Source: Polyangia bacterium (GTDB lineage: Bacteria > Myxococcota_A > Polyangia > Nannocystales > Nannocystaceae). Taken from it: a stretch of 64,000 nt of DNA. Positions 8,240-17,111 of the stretch are shown piece by piece. Position numbers and translations under genes: made by a program. The notes below the pieces were generated by a model. That model ran no database searches. It was not told where the DNA came from and worked only from the letters and a program-made list of their open reading frames with translations. Within the stretch, counting starts at the first letter, position 1. Every line of letters begins with the position of its first letter. The stretch covers positions 1 through 64,000 of the forward strand of contig JAUIKS010000028.1 of NCBI GenBank assembly GCA_030430565.1, given 5' to 3'.

Positions 8240-10033
8240 GTGCACACGGATGCTCGGCAACTCTCCAAGGACGGAGCGCTCGGCGGTCACACGCCTGCGG
8301 GCGAGCGCCGTCAACCTCGTCCTCTTCACGTCTCAGCCGCGAGCGCGCTCTTGGTGCTGGCCTCCTCGCTCGCGCTGCCGGCCGTGGCGTTCGCGGCCCA
8401 GCCGACCGAGACGCCAGCGGCGCCACCTCCACCGAGCGCCGTGACGGCGGAGCCCGCGACCGAGCTCGAGCCGACGCCGGGCGCCGCGGAGACGAACCCA
8501 GCGGCAGCGCCCGCCGAGCCCGCAGCGCCAGCGCCAGCGCCGACGCCCGCGGCCGAGACCACGGCGGACTCGAGCCCAGCGGCGAGCGCGGAGACCGGCG
8601 AGAACGTGCAGGCCGAAGCCTCGGATGAAGCTGACGAGCCTGACGACGCGGACGAGGACGAGCCGCCGAGCGCCCCCACCTCCGTCGAGAGCGACGGCGC
8701 CACCGAGGCCCCCGACTACGCCGACGGCTTTCACTTCGGCTCCTACGGGCGCGTGGTGATCGGCGGCGACGCGACCGGCCGCGCGCCGCGGGACGCCGAC
8801 ATCGTGGCCCGCGGCTCTCGCTGGGACGAGAGCACCTACGCCGAGCTCGAGCTGCGCCGCGAGGACTACTGGGAGGGCACGGGCGCCTACACCCGGATCG
8901 TCTCGACCGTCGCCTTCGGCCACCCGATCTTCCACTACAACAGCGACTTCGACATCAAGCTCGCGGTCCGCAACCTCTACCTCGAGGAGCGCGACCTCGG
9001 CATCAAGGGCCTCGGCATCTGGGCCGGCTCGCGGATGTACCGCGGCGACGACGTCTACGTCCTCGACTTCTGGCCGCTCGACAACCTCAACACCATCGGC
9101 GGCGGGCTCTCCTACGACTTCAAGAGCAAGACCTCGCTGCGGCTGCACGCCGGCATCAACCAGCCGAACAACCCGTTCTACCGGCAGACGATCCTGCGCT
9201 CGCCGGTCCACAACCAGCTCGGCGAGACCGAGGTCGCGCTGCTCGATCGCCAAAAGCTGATCAGCAGCGCCCGCGTCTCGCAGATCATCGACATCGGCGA
9301 GACCGGCGGCGCCAAGCTGGTCGGCTACGGCGAGCTGCACTGGACGCCCGAGGGCCAGCAGGAGATCACGGACCAGATCTACGAGGATGTTCCTTCGGAC
9401 ATGGGCTTCGTCGCGGGCGGCGAGGTCAGCCTGTTCTCGGGCAAGCGCAGCGGCCACATCAACCTCTACGGGCGCTACGCCGGCGGGCTCGCGGCCTACG
9501 GCGAGTGGGGCGCGCCGACGCAGCTGGCGCTCGACCGCAGCACGGCGGGCGCCCACGAGTGGCTGTTCGCGGTGGGCGGCAACTTCGAGGCCGGCCCCTT
9601 CGGCCTGCTCGGCGGGGGCTACTTTCGCAACTTCCGCAACGCGAGCCCGGCGCTCGACTTCGACGACGTGACCGAGGGCATCTTCCTGCTGCGCCCGCAG
9701 CTGTGGCTGACCAAGAAGCGCTGGCTCGGCCTCGCGCTCGAGGGCTCGTACCAGGCCCAGCAGCGCGGCGTCGCGGTCGAGAACGACGACGGCACCTACT
9801 CGCCGCTGCGCGGCAGCCTCGTGCGCGTCGGCCTCATGCCCTTCATCAGCCCCGGCGGCGCCGGCAGCTACTCCCGCCCGCACATCCGGCTGATGTACAT
9901 GCTGACCTCCCGCGACGCCGGCGCGCGCTCGCTGTACACCGCCGACGACGTGTTCGCGCGACGCAGCGTCGACCACTTCATCGGCCTCGGCGCCGAGTGG
10001 TGGTTCGGCTCCACCAGCTACTTCCGCAACTAG
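8240..10033 (+). CDS. maltoporin-like outer-membrane porin
   Basis: The product has 597 residues from a GTG at 8240. A basic N-region leads into a hydrophobic signal peptide ending near AFAA (about residue 54). An Ala/Pro/Glu-rich spacer (about 55-155) is followed by a beta-barrel-like domain rich in alternating aromatic and charged residues. The segment WAGSRMYRGDDVYVLDFWP resembles the LamB/maltoporin WxGxRxYxRxDxH block, and the extreme C-terminus is barrel-like (GLGAEWWFGSTSY). Family knowledge: LamB-type porins admit maltodextrins. It is the first gene of the rightward amylase/ABC importer cluster, which supports that role. The acidic/proline spacer before the barrel is longer than in enterobacterial LamB. 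Confidence 0.8.
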   Translation: MHTDARQLSKDGALGGHTPAGERRQPRPLHVSAASALLVLASSLALPAVAFAAQPTETPAAPPPPSAVTAEPATELEPTPGAAETNPAAAPAEPAAPAPAPTPAAETTADSSPAASAETGENVQAEASDEADEPDDADEDEPPSAPTSVESDGATEAPDYADGFHFGSYGRVVIGGDATGRAPRDADIVARGSRWDESTYAELELRREDYWEGTGAYTRIVSTVAFGHPIFHYNSDFDIKLAVRNLYLEERDLGIKGLGIWAGSRMYRGDDVYVLDFWPLDNLNTIGGGLSYDFKSKTSLRLHAGINQPNNPFYRQTILRSPVHNQLGETEVALLDRQKLISSARVSQIIDIGETGGAKLVGYGELHWTPEGQQEITDQIYEDVPSDMGFVAGGEVSLFSGKRSGHINLYGRYAGGLAAYGEWGAPTQLALDRSTAGAHEWLFAVGGNFEAGPFGLLGGGYFRNFRNASPALDFDDVTEGIFLLRPQLWLTKKRWLGLALEGSYQAQQRGVAVENDDGTYSPLRGSLVRVGLMPFISPGGAGSYSRPHIRLMYMLTSRDAGARSLYTADDVFARRSVDHFIGLGAEWWFGSTSYFRN

Positions 10034-10053
10034 CCCGGAGACGGTGATTTCAG

Positions 10054-11976
10054 ATGTCGAATCGAACTCCCCGCACTCGCAGCACCCCGTACGCCGGCGC
10101 GCTCGCGCTCGCGCTCGCGCTCACGTCGACCCTGTCGGCCGCGACCGGCTGCATCCACTTCGACAACCTCGACGAGCCGCTGCAGCTGCAGACCCACGCC
10201 GGCGACTGGCGCGACGAGGTCATCTATCAGATCCTCATCGATCGCTTCGCCGACGGCGATGAGGGCAACAACTTCCGCCACGACCCCAACAGCATGGCGC
10301 ACTACCACGGGGGCGACTGGCAGGGGCTGATCGACCACCTCGACTACATCGAGAGCCTGGGCGCGACCGCGCTGTGGATCTCGCCCGTGGTCAAGAACGT
10401 CGACACCGACGCCGGCGTCGACGGCTACCACGGCTACTGGGCCCAGGACCTGACGCGCCCCAACCCGCACTTCGGCGACATCTCGAAGCTGCGCGAGCTG
10501 GTCGCGGCCGCGCACGAGCGCGGCATGCTGGTGATCATCGACATCGTCACCAACCACATGGGGCAGGCCTTCTACTACGACATCAACCTCAACGGGCAGC
10601 CGGACATCCGCCTCGAGGAGTCGGGCTGGCCGGGCAAAAAAGACGTCATCCACATCACCGAGTACGACCCGGACTTCGACCCGCGCGGGATCCAGGCCTT
10701 CACCTCGCTGGGCGAGGCCGGCCCCGCGCCGGTCATCTTCCAGTTCGACCCGGCGACCAATCACATGCCGCCGCTGCCGATCCTGTTCCAGGACCCGGAC
10801 GTCTACAACAAGAAGGGGCGGACCTTCGACTTCTCGATCGAGGACCAGCTGCTGCACGGCGACTTCCCCGGCGGGCTCAAGGACGTCGACACGACCAACT
10901 GCGACGTCAAGCACGAGATGGTCAACCAGTACGCCAAGTGGATCGAGCGCAGCGACGCCGACGGCTTCCGCATCGACACGGTCAAGCACGTCGAGCGCGA
11001 GTTCTGGCGGTTCTTCGCCCAGCGCGTGCGGCAGCGGCTCGCGGCCCAGGGCAAAGAGAATTTCTTCATGTTCGGCGAGGCCTTCGACGGCGACGACGAG
11101 CTGGTCGGCTCGTTCACGCGCAACGACTACCCGGACGACCCCAGCGAGGAGCAGCTGTCGCGCGAGTCCTCCTGCGCCACGCGGGAGGGCGGCCCCGAGC
11201 TGACCGGCGATCAGCTCGACAGCGCGTTCTACTTCCCGCAGCACTACCAGGGCTTTCGAGACATCTTCCAGGGCGCCGGCGCGACCCAGCAGCTCGCGGA
11301 CCTGTGGGCGCTGAAGACCCAGCACTACGGCACCGAGCCCGCGCCCAGCGGCATCGGCGTCCCGCCCTACAAGGCGCTGGTCAACTTCATCGACAACCAC
11401 GACGTCGCGCGGTTTCTGTGGGGCGTCGCCGACAGGCCCGCGGACGTGCAGCGCAAGCTGCTGCACAACGCGCTGCTCCTGCTGATGACCGCCGACGGCA
11501 TCCCCTGCCTCTACTACGGCACCGAGCAGGGCTTCAGCGGCGGCAACGACCCCGCCAACCGCGAGGACCTGTGGATGACGGGCTACGCCACCGAGGGCGC
11601 GACCTTCAAGTGGACGCAGAAGCTCACCGAGCTGCGCAAGTCTCGGCTCGCGCTGCGCCGCGGCGACACCAACGTCGTCTGGGCGACCGAGCACACCGGC
11701 GACGAGAGCGACGCCGGCATCTTCGCGTTCGAGCGCTTCGGCGGCGACGCCGGCGACGACTACGCGCTCGTCATCATCAACACCAACCAAGAGCACGACA
11801 GCAGCACGCTCTACAGCGACATGGACGGCGACGCGATCATGCAGACCTCGCTGCCCGAGGGCACCGTGCTCACCGACATCCTCAACGCGGGCGTCGGCCC
11901 CTTCACCGTCGGCCCCAACGGCGAGCTCGGCCTGACGCTGCCGCCGATGTTCGGCAGCATCCTCGTGGCGGGCTAG
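10054..11976 (+). CDS. GH13 alpha-amylase-family lipoprotein (amylase C)
   Basis: The product has 640 residues and lies 20 nt after the porin stop, in the same presumed operon. The signal peptide ends in lipobox SAATGC, and the catalytic domain starts almost at once (WRDEVIYQILIDRF), with no starch-binding module. GH13 region I is VTNHM (about 164), II is GFRIDTVKH (nucleophile Asp about 307), III is GEAF (about 340) and IV is IDNHD (about 446), so all catalytic residues are present. A beta domain closes the protein. Expected role: alpha-glucan or maltodextrin hydrolysis outside the inner membrane, feeding the porin and ABC importer next to it. Confidence 0.92.
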   Translation: MSNRTPRTRSTPYAGALALALALTSTLSAATGCIHFDNLDEPLQLQTHAGDWRDEVIYQILIDRFADGDEGNNFRHDPNSMAHYHGGDWQGLIDHLDYIESLGATALWISPVVKNVDTDAGVDGYHGYWAQDLTRPNPHFGDISKLRELVAAAHERGMLVIIDIVTNHMGQAFYYDINLNGQPDIRLEESGWPGKKDVIHITEYDPDFDPRGIQAFTSLGEAGPAPVIFQFDPATNHMPPLPILFQDPDVYNKKGRTFDFSIEDQLLHGDFPGGLKDVDTTNCDVKHEMVNQYAKWIERSDADGFRIDTVKHVEREFWRFFAQRVRQRLAAQGKENFFMFGEAFDGDDELVGSFTRNDYPDDPSEEQLSRESSCATREGGPELTGDQLDSAFYFPQHYQGFRDIFQGAGATQQLADLWALKTQHYGTEPAPSGIGVPPYKALVNFIDNHDVARFLWGVADRPADVQRKLLHNALLLLMTADGIPCLYYGTEQGFSGGNDPANREDLWMTGYATEGATFKWTQKLTELRKSRLALRRGDTNVVWATEHTGDESDAGIFAFERFGGDAGDDYALVIINTNQEHDSSTLYSDMDGDAIMQTSLPEGTVLTDILNAGVGPFTVGPNGELGLTLPPMFGSILVAG

Positions 11977-11993
11977 CGGACCCGGGGTTATCG

Positions 11994-13106
11994 ATGGTCG
12001 AGGTCCGCGTCGACGCGATCGAGAAGCGCTTCGGCAGCACGCAGGTGCTGCGAGGCATCGACATCCACGTGCCGGACGGCGCGTTCGCGGTGCTCGTCGG
12101 CCCCAGCGGCTGCGGCAAGTCGACGCTGTTGCGCCTGCTCGCCGGCCTCGAGGAGGCGACCGCCGGCAGTATCCGCTTCGGCGCGCGCGACGTGACCCAG
12201 CTCGAGCCGCGCGCGCGCGACGTCGCGATGGTGTTTCAGTCCTACGCGCTCTACCCCCACCTCACCGTGCGTCAAAACCTCGGCTTCGGGCTCAAGATCC
12301 GCGGGACCGACAAGGCGACGATCCGCGCGCGCGTCGACGAGGTCGCCGGCATGCTCGGCCTCGAGGCGCTGCTCGACCGCTACCCGCGGGCGCTCTCGGG
12401 CGGGCAGCGGCAGCGCGTCGCGATGGGCCGCGCGATCGTCCGCCGCCCGGCGCTGTTTCTGTTCGACGAGCCGCTCTCGAACCTCGACGCCAAGCTGCGC
12501 GCGCAGGTCCGCGTCGAGATCCGCCGCCAGCACGACCAGCTGAGCGCGACGAGCATCTACGTCACCCACGACCAGGTCGAGGCGATGACGCTCGCCGACG
12601 TGATGTTCGTGCTCAACGCCGGCAAGGTCGAGCAGTACGGCAGCCCCGCCGAGGTCTACGGGCGCCCGGCGACGCGCTTCGTCGCGGGCTTTTTGGGCAG
12701 CCCGGCCATGAACTTCATCGAGGCGACGGTCGAGCGCGCGGGCGCGCGGGCCTACGCCACGACGACGACTGCGGCGACCGGCGCCGAGGGAGACGCCGCG
12801 ACGCTGCGCGTCGCCATCCCCGAGGGCCAGTTCAAGCACCGCTTCCAAGACGGCGAGCGCGTGACCGTGGGCATCCGCCCGCACGACGTCGCGCTCGCGC
12901 GGGGTGACGGGGCGCCCGAGCTCGAATTCACGAGCGGGCTCGTCGAGCTGCTCGGCCCCGAGCTGCAGGCCCACGGACAGCTCGGCGAGACGCCGGTGAC
13001 CGTCTGCCTCGCGACTGACAGCCAGGCGCGCCGCGGCCAGCGGCTCCGCCTCCGCGTCGAGCACCTGCATCTCTTCGATCCCGACACGGGGGCGTCGCTG
13101 CGGTGA
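11994..13106 (+). CDS. malK: MalK/UgpC-type sugar ABC transporter ATPase
   Basis: The product has 370 residues and starts at ATG 11994, 17 nt after amylase C. Walker A is GPSGCGKST (about 36-44), the Q-loop lies in VFQSYALYPH, the signature is LSGGQRQR and Walker B is LFLFDEP, followed by the switch His in YVTHD. A C-terminal OB-fold regulatory domain (about 235-370) places it in the CUT1 sugar-importer ATPase family. It should energise uptake of maltodextrin-like sugars together with the two permeases downstream. Its stop overlaps the next start by 4 nt (GTGA), indicating translational coupling. Confidence 0.93.
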   Translation: MVEVRVDAIEKRFGSTQVLRGIDIHVPDGAFAVLVGPSGCGKSTLLRLLAGLEEATAGSIRFGARDVTQLEPRARDVAMVFQSYALYPHLTVRQNLGFGLKIRGTDKATIRARVDEVAGMLGLEALLDRYPRALSGGQRQRVAMGRAIVRRPALFLFDEPLSNLDAKLRAQVRVEIRRQHDQLSATSIYVTHDQVEAMTLADVMFVLNAGKVEQYGSPAEVYGRPATRFVAGFLGSPAMNFIEATVERAGARAYATTTTAATGAEGDAATLRVAIPEGQFKHRFQDGERVTVGIRPHDVALARGDGAPELEFTSGLVELLGPELQAHGQLGETPVTVCLATDSQARRGQRLRLRVEHLHLFDPDTGASLR

Positions 13107-15337
13107 GGCGCCCTCGCCTCGTCGCGTGCCTCTGCGCGCTCTTGTGCGCGCTGCTGTGGCTGCAGACGTCCGGCGCGGAGGCCCGGGCGGACGGCGAGAC
13201 CGAGCGGATCACGCTGTGGCACGCCTACCGCGGCGCCGAGCTCGAGGTCCTCGAGCAGCTCATCCAACAATTCGAAGCCGAGCGCAGGGTCGAGGTCGAG
13301 ACCCTGCCGCTCGCCTACGACGCCTTCGCCAGCAAGCTCGCGGCCGCGATCCCGCTGGGCGAGGGCCCCGACCTGTTCATCGACGCGCACGAGCGCCTCG
13401 GCAGCTACCGCAAAGAGCAGCTCGTCGCGCCGGTGGGCGACGCCTACCCCGGCGACGCCGCCTTCACCGAGCCGGCCGCGCGCGCGGTCCTGCTGCCCGC
13501 GATCGAGGCGGGCGGCGAGCCGGCGGTCTACGGCGTGCCGCTCTCGCAGAAGTGCGTCGCGCTCTACTACAACCCCGCGCTCGCCCCCGGCCCGCTCGAG
13601 ACCCTCGAGCAGGTGATCGCGCTGCAGCAGAACCTGCCCAAAGGGACCTACGCGCTCGCCTACGAGGCCAAGAACGCCTACGCCCACGCGCCGCTGCTGG
13701 CCGGCTTCGGCGGCGGGCTGCTCGCGCCCGACGACCAGAGCTTCGGCTTCGTCGGCGAGCCGGCCGAGCGCGCCCTCGCGCTCGCGCTGCAGCTACTCGA
13801 GACCGGCGCGGTCCCGGCCGACGCCGACGGCGCGCTGGTCACCAGCCTGTTTCGCTCGGGCAAGGCCGCCTACGCGATCAGCGGGCCGTGGCTCGCCGCC
13901 GACCTGGCGAAGGGGGAAGGTCCGAAGGTTCCGTACGAGGTCGCGCCGCTGCCGACGATCGCCGCCTCCGGCGAGCGCATGCGCCCGCTGCTGACCGTCG
14001 AGTCGGTGATGCTCTCGCCCGACGGGGCCGCGCGCGCCGAGGTCCGCGCGCTCGCCGGTCATCTCGCCACCCGCGAGGCCGCCGCGCTCCGCCAACGTCG
14101 CGCGCACACGCTCAGCGCCCGCGCGGACGTGCCTGTTCCGCCCGGCGACGCGCTGCTCGCCGCGTTCTCGGAGCAGGCCAAGCACTCGGTGCCGATGCCG
14201 ACCGCGGTCGCCATGCGCTCGACCTGGGAGCCCGCGAACCGGGCGATCCGCAAGGTCCTGCGCGGCGACGCGAGCCCAGCCGAGGCCCTCGAGAGCGCGC
14301 GCAAGCAGTTCGACGACGTGCGCCGGCCGCCCCCGCCGCGCGCCTCCCCCACCCCGCTGCTGCTGATCACCGGCGGGCTGATCTTGTTCGGCGCCTTCGC
14401 GCTCGTCCGCCGCGCCCGCGACCCCGAGGCCCGCGCCGCCCTGCGCAAGTCGCTGCCCGCCTACGCCTACGTCGCCCACGCCGTGCTCGCGGTCGGCCTC
14501 TTGGTGATCGCGCCGCTCCTGGTCGGCGCCGCGACCTCGCTGTTCGTCGGTCGGCCCGACGCCGGCTACTACGTCGGCCTCGCCAACTTCGTCGAGATCC
14601 TCACCGCGCGCGGCGGGCCGCTCCTGGCCTCGGGCTCGTTCTACGTCGTCCTGCTGGTCACCGTCCTGTGGACCGCGGTCAACGTGTTCTTCCACCTCGC
14701 GCTCGGCGTCGGCCTCGGGCTGATTCTGTCGCGCGAGAACATGCGCCTGCGCGGCCTCTACCGCGTGCTGCTGATCATCCCCTGGGCCGTCCCCAACTAC
14801 GTCACCGCGCTGGCCTGGAAGGGCATGTTCCACCGGCAGTTCGGCGCCGTCACCGGCCTGATCCTCGAGTGCAACCGCTGGCTCGGCACCGAGCTCGAGC
14901 CGATCGCGTGGTTCGCCCGCTTCTCCACCGCGTTCACGGCCAACGTCGCGACCAACGTCTGGCTCGGCTTCCCCTTCATGATGGTCGTCACCCTCGGCGC
15001 GCTGACCTCGGTCCCCAAAGACGCGCTCGAGGCCGCCGAGGTCGACGGCGCGAGCCGCTGGCAGCGGCTGCGCTACGTGACGCTGCCGATGATCCGCCCG
15101 GCGCTGATCCCCGCGGTCACGCTCGGCGCGATCTGGACCTTCAACATGTTCAACGTCGTGTTCCTCGTCTCCGGGGGCGAGCCCGACGGCACCACCGACA
15201 TCCTCGTCTCGGAGGCCTACCGCTGGGCGTTCACCCGCGGCGCGCAGTACGGCTACGCGGCCGCCTACGCGGTCCTCATCTTCCTCCTGCTCACCCTCGT
15301 CACCCGCGTCACCGGCTTCGGCCACGAGTCGAAGTGA
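13103..15337 (+). CDS. fusion of sugar-binding protein and MalF-type ABC permease
   Basis: This 744-residue protein starts at a GTG that overlaps the malK stop. Residues 1-28 form a signal peptide. About 30-400 read as an extracellular solute-binding protein family 1 domain (ITLWHAYRG start, VPLSQKCVALYYNP, FGLAG-type regions). A membrane segment follows at about 412-432, then a multi-spanning permease (about 450-740) with the EAA loop EAAEVDGASRWQRL near 643. Normally these are separate MalE and MalF proteins. Here the binding protein is covalently tethered to the permease, and no separate binding-protein gene lies nearby. The frame is continuous across the junction, with family-like sequence on both sides. 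Confidence 0.9.
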   Translation: MRRPRLVACLCALLCALLWLQTSGAEARADGETERITLWHAYRGAELEVLEQLIQQFEAERRVEVETLPLAYDAFASKLAAAIPLGEGPDLFIDAHERLGSYRKEQLVAPVGDAYPGDAAFTEPAARAVLLPAIEAGGEPAVYGVPLSQKCVALYYNPALAPGPLETLEQVIALQQNLPKGTYALAYEAKNAYAHAPLLAGFGGGLLAPDDQSFGFVGEPAERALALALQLLETGAVPADADGALVTSLFRSGKAAYAISGPWLAADLAKGEGPKVPYEVAPLPTIAASGERMRPLLTVESVMLSPDGAARAEVRALAGHLATREAAALRQRRAHTLSARADVPVPPGDALLAAFSEQAKHSVPMPTAVAMRSTWEPANRAIRKVLRGDASPAEALESARKQFDDVRRPPPPRASPTPLLLITGGLILFGAFALVRRARDPEARAALRKSLPAYAYVAHAVLAVGLLVIAPLLVGAATSLFVGRPDAGYYVGLANFVEILTARGGPLLASGSFYVVLLVTVLWTAVNVFFHLALGVGLGLILSRENMRLRGLYRVLLIIPWAVPNYVTALAWKGMFHRQFGAVTGLILECNRWLGTELEPIAWFARFSTAFTANVATNVWLGFPFMMVVTLGALTSVPKDALEAAEVDGASRWQRLRYVTLPMIRPALIPAVTLGAIWTFNMFNVVFLVSGGEPDGTTDILVSEAYRWAFTRGAQYGYAAAYAVLIFLLLTLVTRVTGFGHESK

Positions 15338-15352
15338 CCTGAACCGAGAGAC

Positions 15353-16219
15353 ATGGCGCTGAAGCAGAGCACCCGCGTGATCGAGTCCGTGCTGGCCCAC
15401 GGCGTGCTGATCCTCGCCGTCGGCTTCGCGCTCTACCCGGTGCTGTGGGTCGTCGCGCTCGCGTTCTCGGGCGTCAGCGACCCCGCGCCGCGCGTGCTGC
15501 CCGTGCCGGTCGAGCCGACGCTCGACCACCTCGTCGAGGTCGTCGGCAGCACCCAGACCGTGGGCGGCGAGACGCGCTGGCTGTTCGGGCGCCAGCTCGC
15601 CAACTCGCTGATCGTCTCCCTCGCGACCGCGGCCGTCGGCGTGCTGATCGCGATCCCCACCGCCTACGCGCTCGCGCGCTTCGACTTCGTAGGCAAGCGT
15701 GGCGGCGTCAAGCTGCTGCTGGCGACCCAGATGTTCCCGGCGGTCGCCAGCGCGATCCCGCTCTACATCCTGCTCGATCGTCTCTCGCTGCTGAACTCGC
15801 TCACCGGCCTCGTGCTCTGCTACGCGACCACCGCCGTGCCCTTCGCCATCTTCCAGCTGCGCGGCGCCTTCGAGACCATCCCGGTCGACCTCGAGGAGGC
15901 GGCGATGGTCGACGGCGCGACGCGCTTTCAGGCCTTCGTCCGCGTGGTCTTGCCCGCCGCGAGGCCGGCGATCGCTGTCACCGCGCTGTTCGCCTTCATG
16001 AGCGCCTACAACGAGTTCATCCTCGCGGCGACGCTGCTCGGCAAGGAGGAGATGTACACGCTCCCCGTCGTCCTGCAGCGCTTCATCGGCGAGTACGACG
16101 CGCAATGGGAGGCCTTCGCCGCCGGCGCGCTGGTGGTCTCGCTGCCCGTGATGGCGCTGTTCTACGTCGCCCAGCGCCACCTGGTCGCCGGGCTCACCGC
16201 CGGCAGCGTCAAGGGCTAG
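15353..16219 (+). CDS. malG: MalG-type sugar ABC transporter permease
   Basis: The product has 288 residues and starts 15 nt after the fusion gene, with a GAGAG motif upstream. Six hydrophobic segments are visible, and the EAA loop EEAAMVDGATRFQAF (about 182) contacts the ATPase in this family. It should form the heterodimeric membrane channel with the permease half of the upstream fusion. It is the last gene of the maltodextrin operon, and its stop codon abuts the stop of the convergent gene at 16220. Confidence 0.92.
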   Translation: MALKQSTRVIESVLAHGVLILAVGFALYPVLWVVALAFSGVSDPAPRVLPVPVEPTLDHLVEVVGSTQTVGGETRWLFGRQLANSLIVSLATAAVGVLIAIPTAYALARFDFVGKRGGVKLLLATQMFPAVASAIPLYILLDRLSLLNSLTGLVLCYATTAVPFAIFQLRGAFETIPVDLEEAAMVDGATRFQAFVRVVLPAARPAIAVTALFAFMSAYNEFILAATLLGKEEMYTLPVVLQRFIGEYDAQWEAFAAGALVVSLPVMALFYVAQRHLVAGLTAGSVKG

Positions 16220-16915
16220 TCAGCGCCGACGTCGGCGTCTGTTCGGCTTCTCGCACTCCTCCCGCAGCCGCTTCGTCGCGAAGTAGTGCCGGTCCGCGGC
16301 GGTGTAGTAGACCGCCTCGCTGCCCTGAAGCTCCCCGATCTCCGCGCGCAGCGCCTCGCGCTCCTCCTCGCTCTCCGCGGACTCCAGCGCGCGCTCGACC
16401 ACGTCCAGCTCCGCGCGCGCCCCGTGCATCGCCTCCGAGAAGCGCGCGCGCTCGCGCTCGTGCTGCGCGATCTCGGCGTCGTGCACACAGGGCGGATCCT
16501 CCGCCGGCTCGCGGACCGCCTCCTCCTCGCGCGCGCGCTCGCACTCCCGCGCCAGCTTCTTGGCCTTGAAGCGGTGAACGTCGGACTCCGCGAAGAACAC
16601 GTCGACCCCCTGCTCGAGGTGCTGGACCTCCGCGCGCAGTCGCGCCCGCTGGTCCTCGCTCGTCGCGGTCTCGAGCTCGCGCTGCAGCTCCTTCAGCTCC
16701 TCCTGCATCTCGTGGGCGCCCTGGACGAACTCCCGCGCCTCACGATCGAGCGCGTCGATCTCGGCTTGGCGCTCGCAGGTCGACGGAGACGGGGGAGTTG
16801 GCGCCTGCCCGCGGGCGCACGCGCTCACGCCCGCGCACAGCGCTACGGCGAGCGCAGCTCGCGACGCGCCGGCGCTCGGCCGCCGCCGCGTGAGCGCGTC
16901 TCGCTCGCGCGTCAT
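16220..16915 (-). CDS. coiled-coil lipoprotein with internal duplication
   Basis: The product has about 231 residues from ATG 16915, which has GGAG six bases upstream. The signal peptide ends in lipobox GVSAC. The rest is Glu/Arg/Ala-rich and predicted to be helical and coiled-coil. Two similar halves are visible. Each has a heptad-rich helix, then a short VFF/VYY-type segment, then a conserved block of the form DxHxFxxKxLxxECE (about residues 115-135 and 205-225). The product ends in an Arg cluster. I do not recognise a family. It is convergent with malG and unlikely to belong to the transport system. Confidence 0.7.
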   Translation of the reverse strand: MTRERDALTRRRPSAGASRAALAVALCAGVSACARGQAPTPPSPSTCERQAEIDALDREAREFVQGAHEMQEELKELQRELETATSEDQRARLRAEVQHLEQGVDVFFAESDVHRFKAKKLARECERAREEEAVREPAEDPPCVHDAEIAQHERERARFSEAMHGARAELDVVERALESAESEEEREALRAEIGELQGSEAVYYTAADRHYFATKRLREECEKPNRRRRRR

Positions 16916-17111
16916 GGTCGACTCCGGCTCCACGCGACGATTCTACCGCGCGGTCCGGCCCCCGCGCGCGCCGATCGCCTCGCTGGCGATCGCGGGTGCA
17001 CGTTCACCCCGCTCCTGTGCGAACTCGAGCGTTGTACGCCGCGTTGACGATGGGTCAAACTCGATCCCGTCCGCGACCGCGTTAACGCGGTGTACGAGCG
17101 GAGTCGCAGCG

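Noticed and set aside
10374..13106. Continuous 910-residue frame from amylase C into malK
   Set aside because: Only its last 370 residues (malK) are real. The first part is the wrong frame of amylase C, so it is not a fusion.
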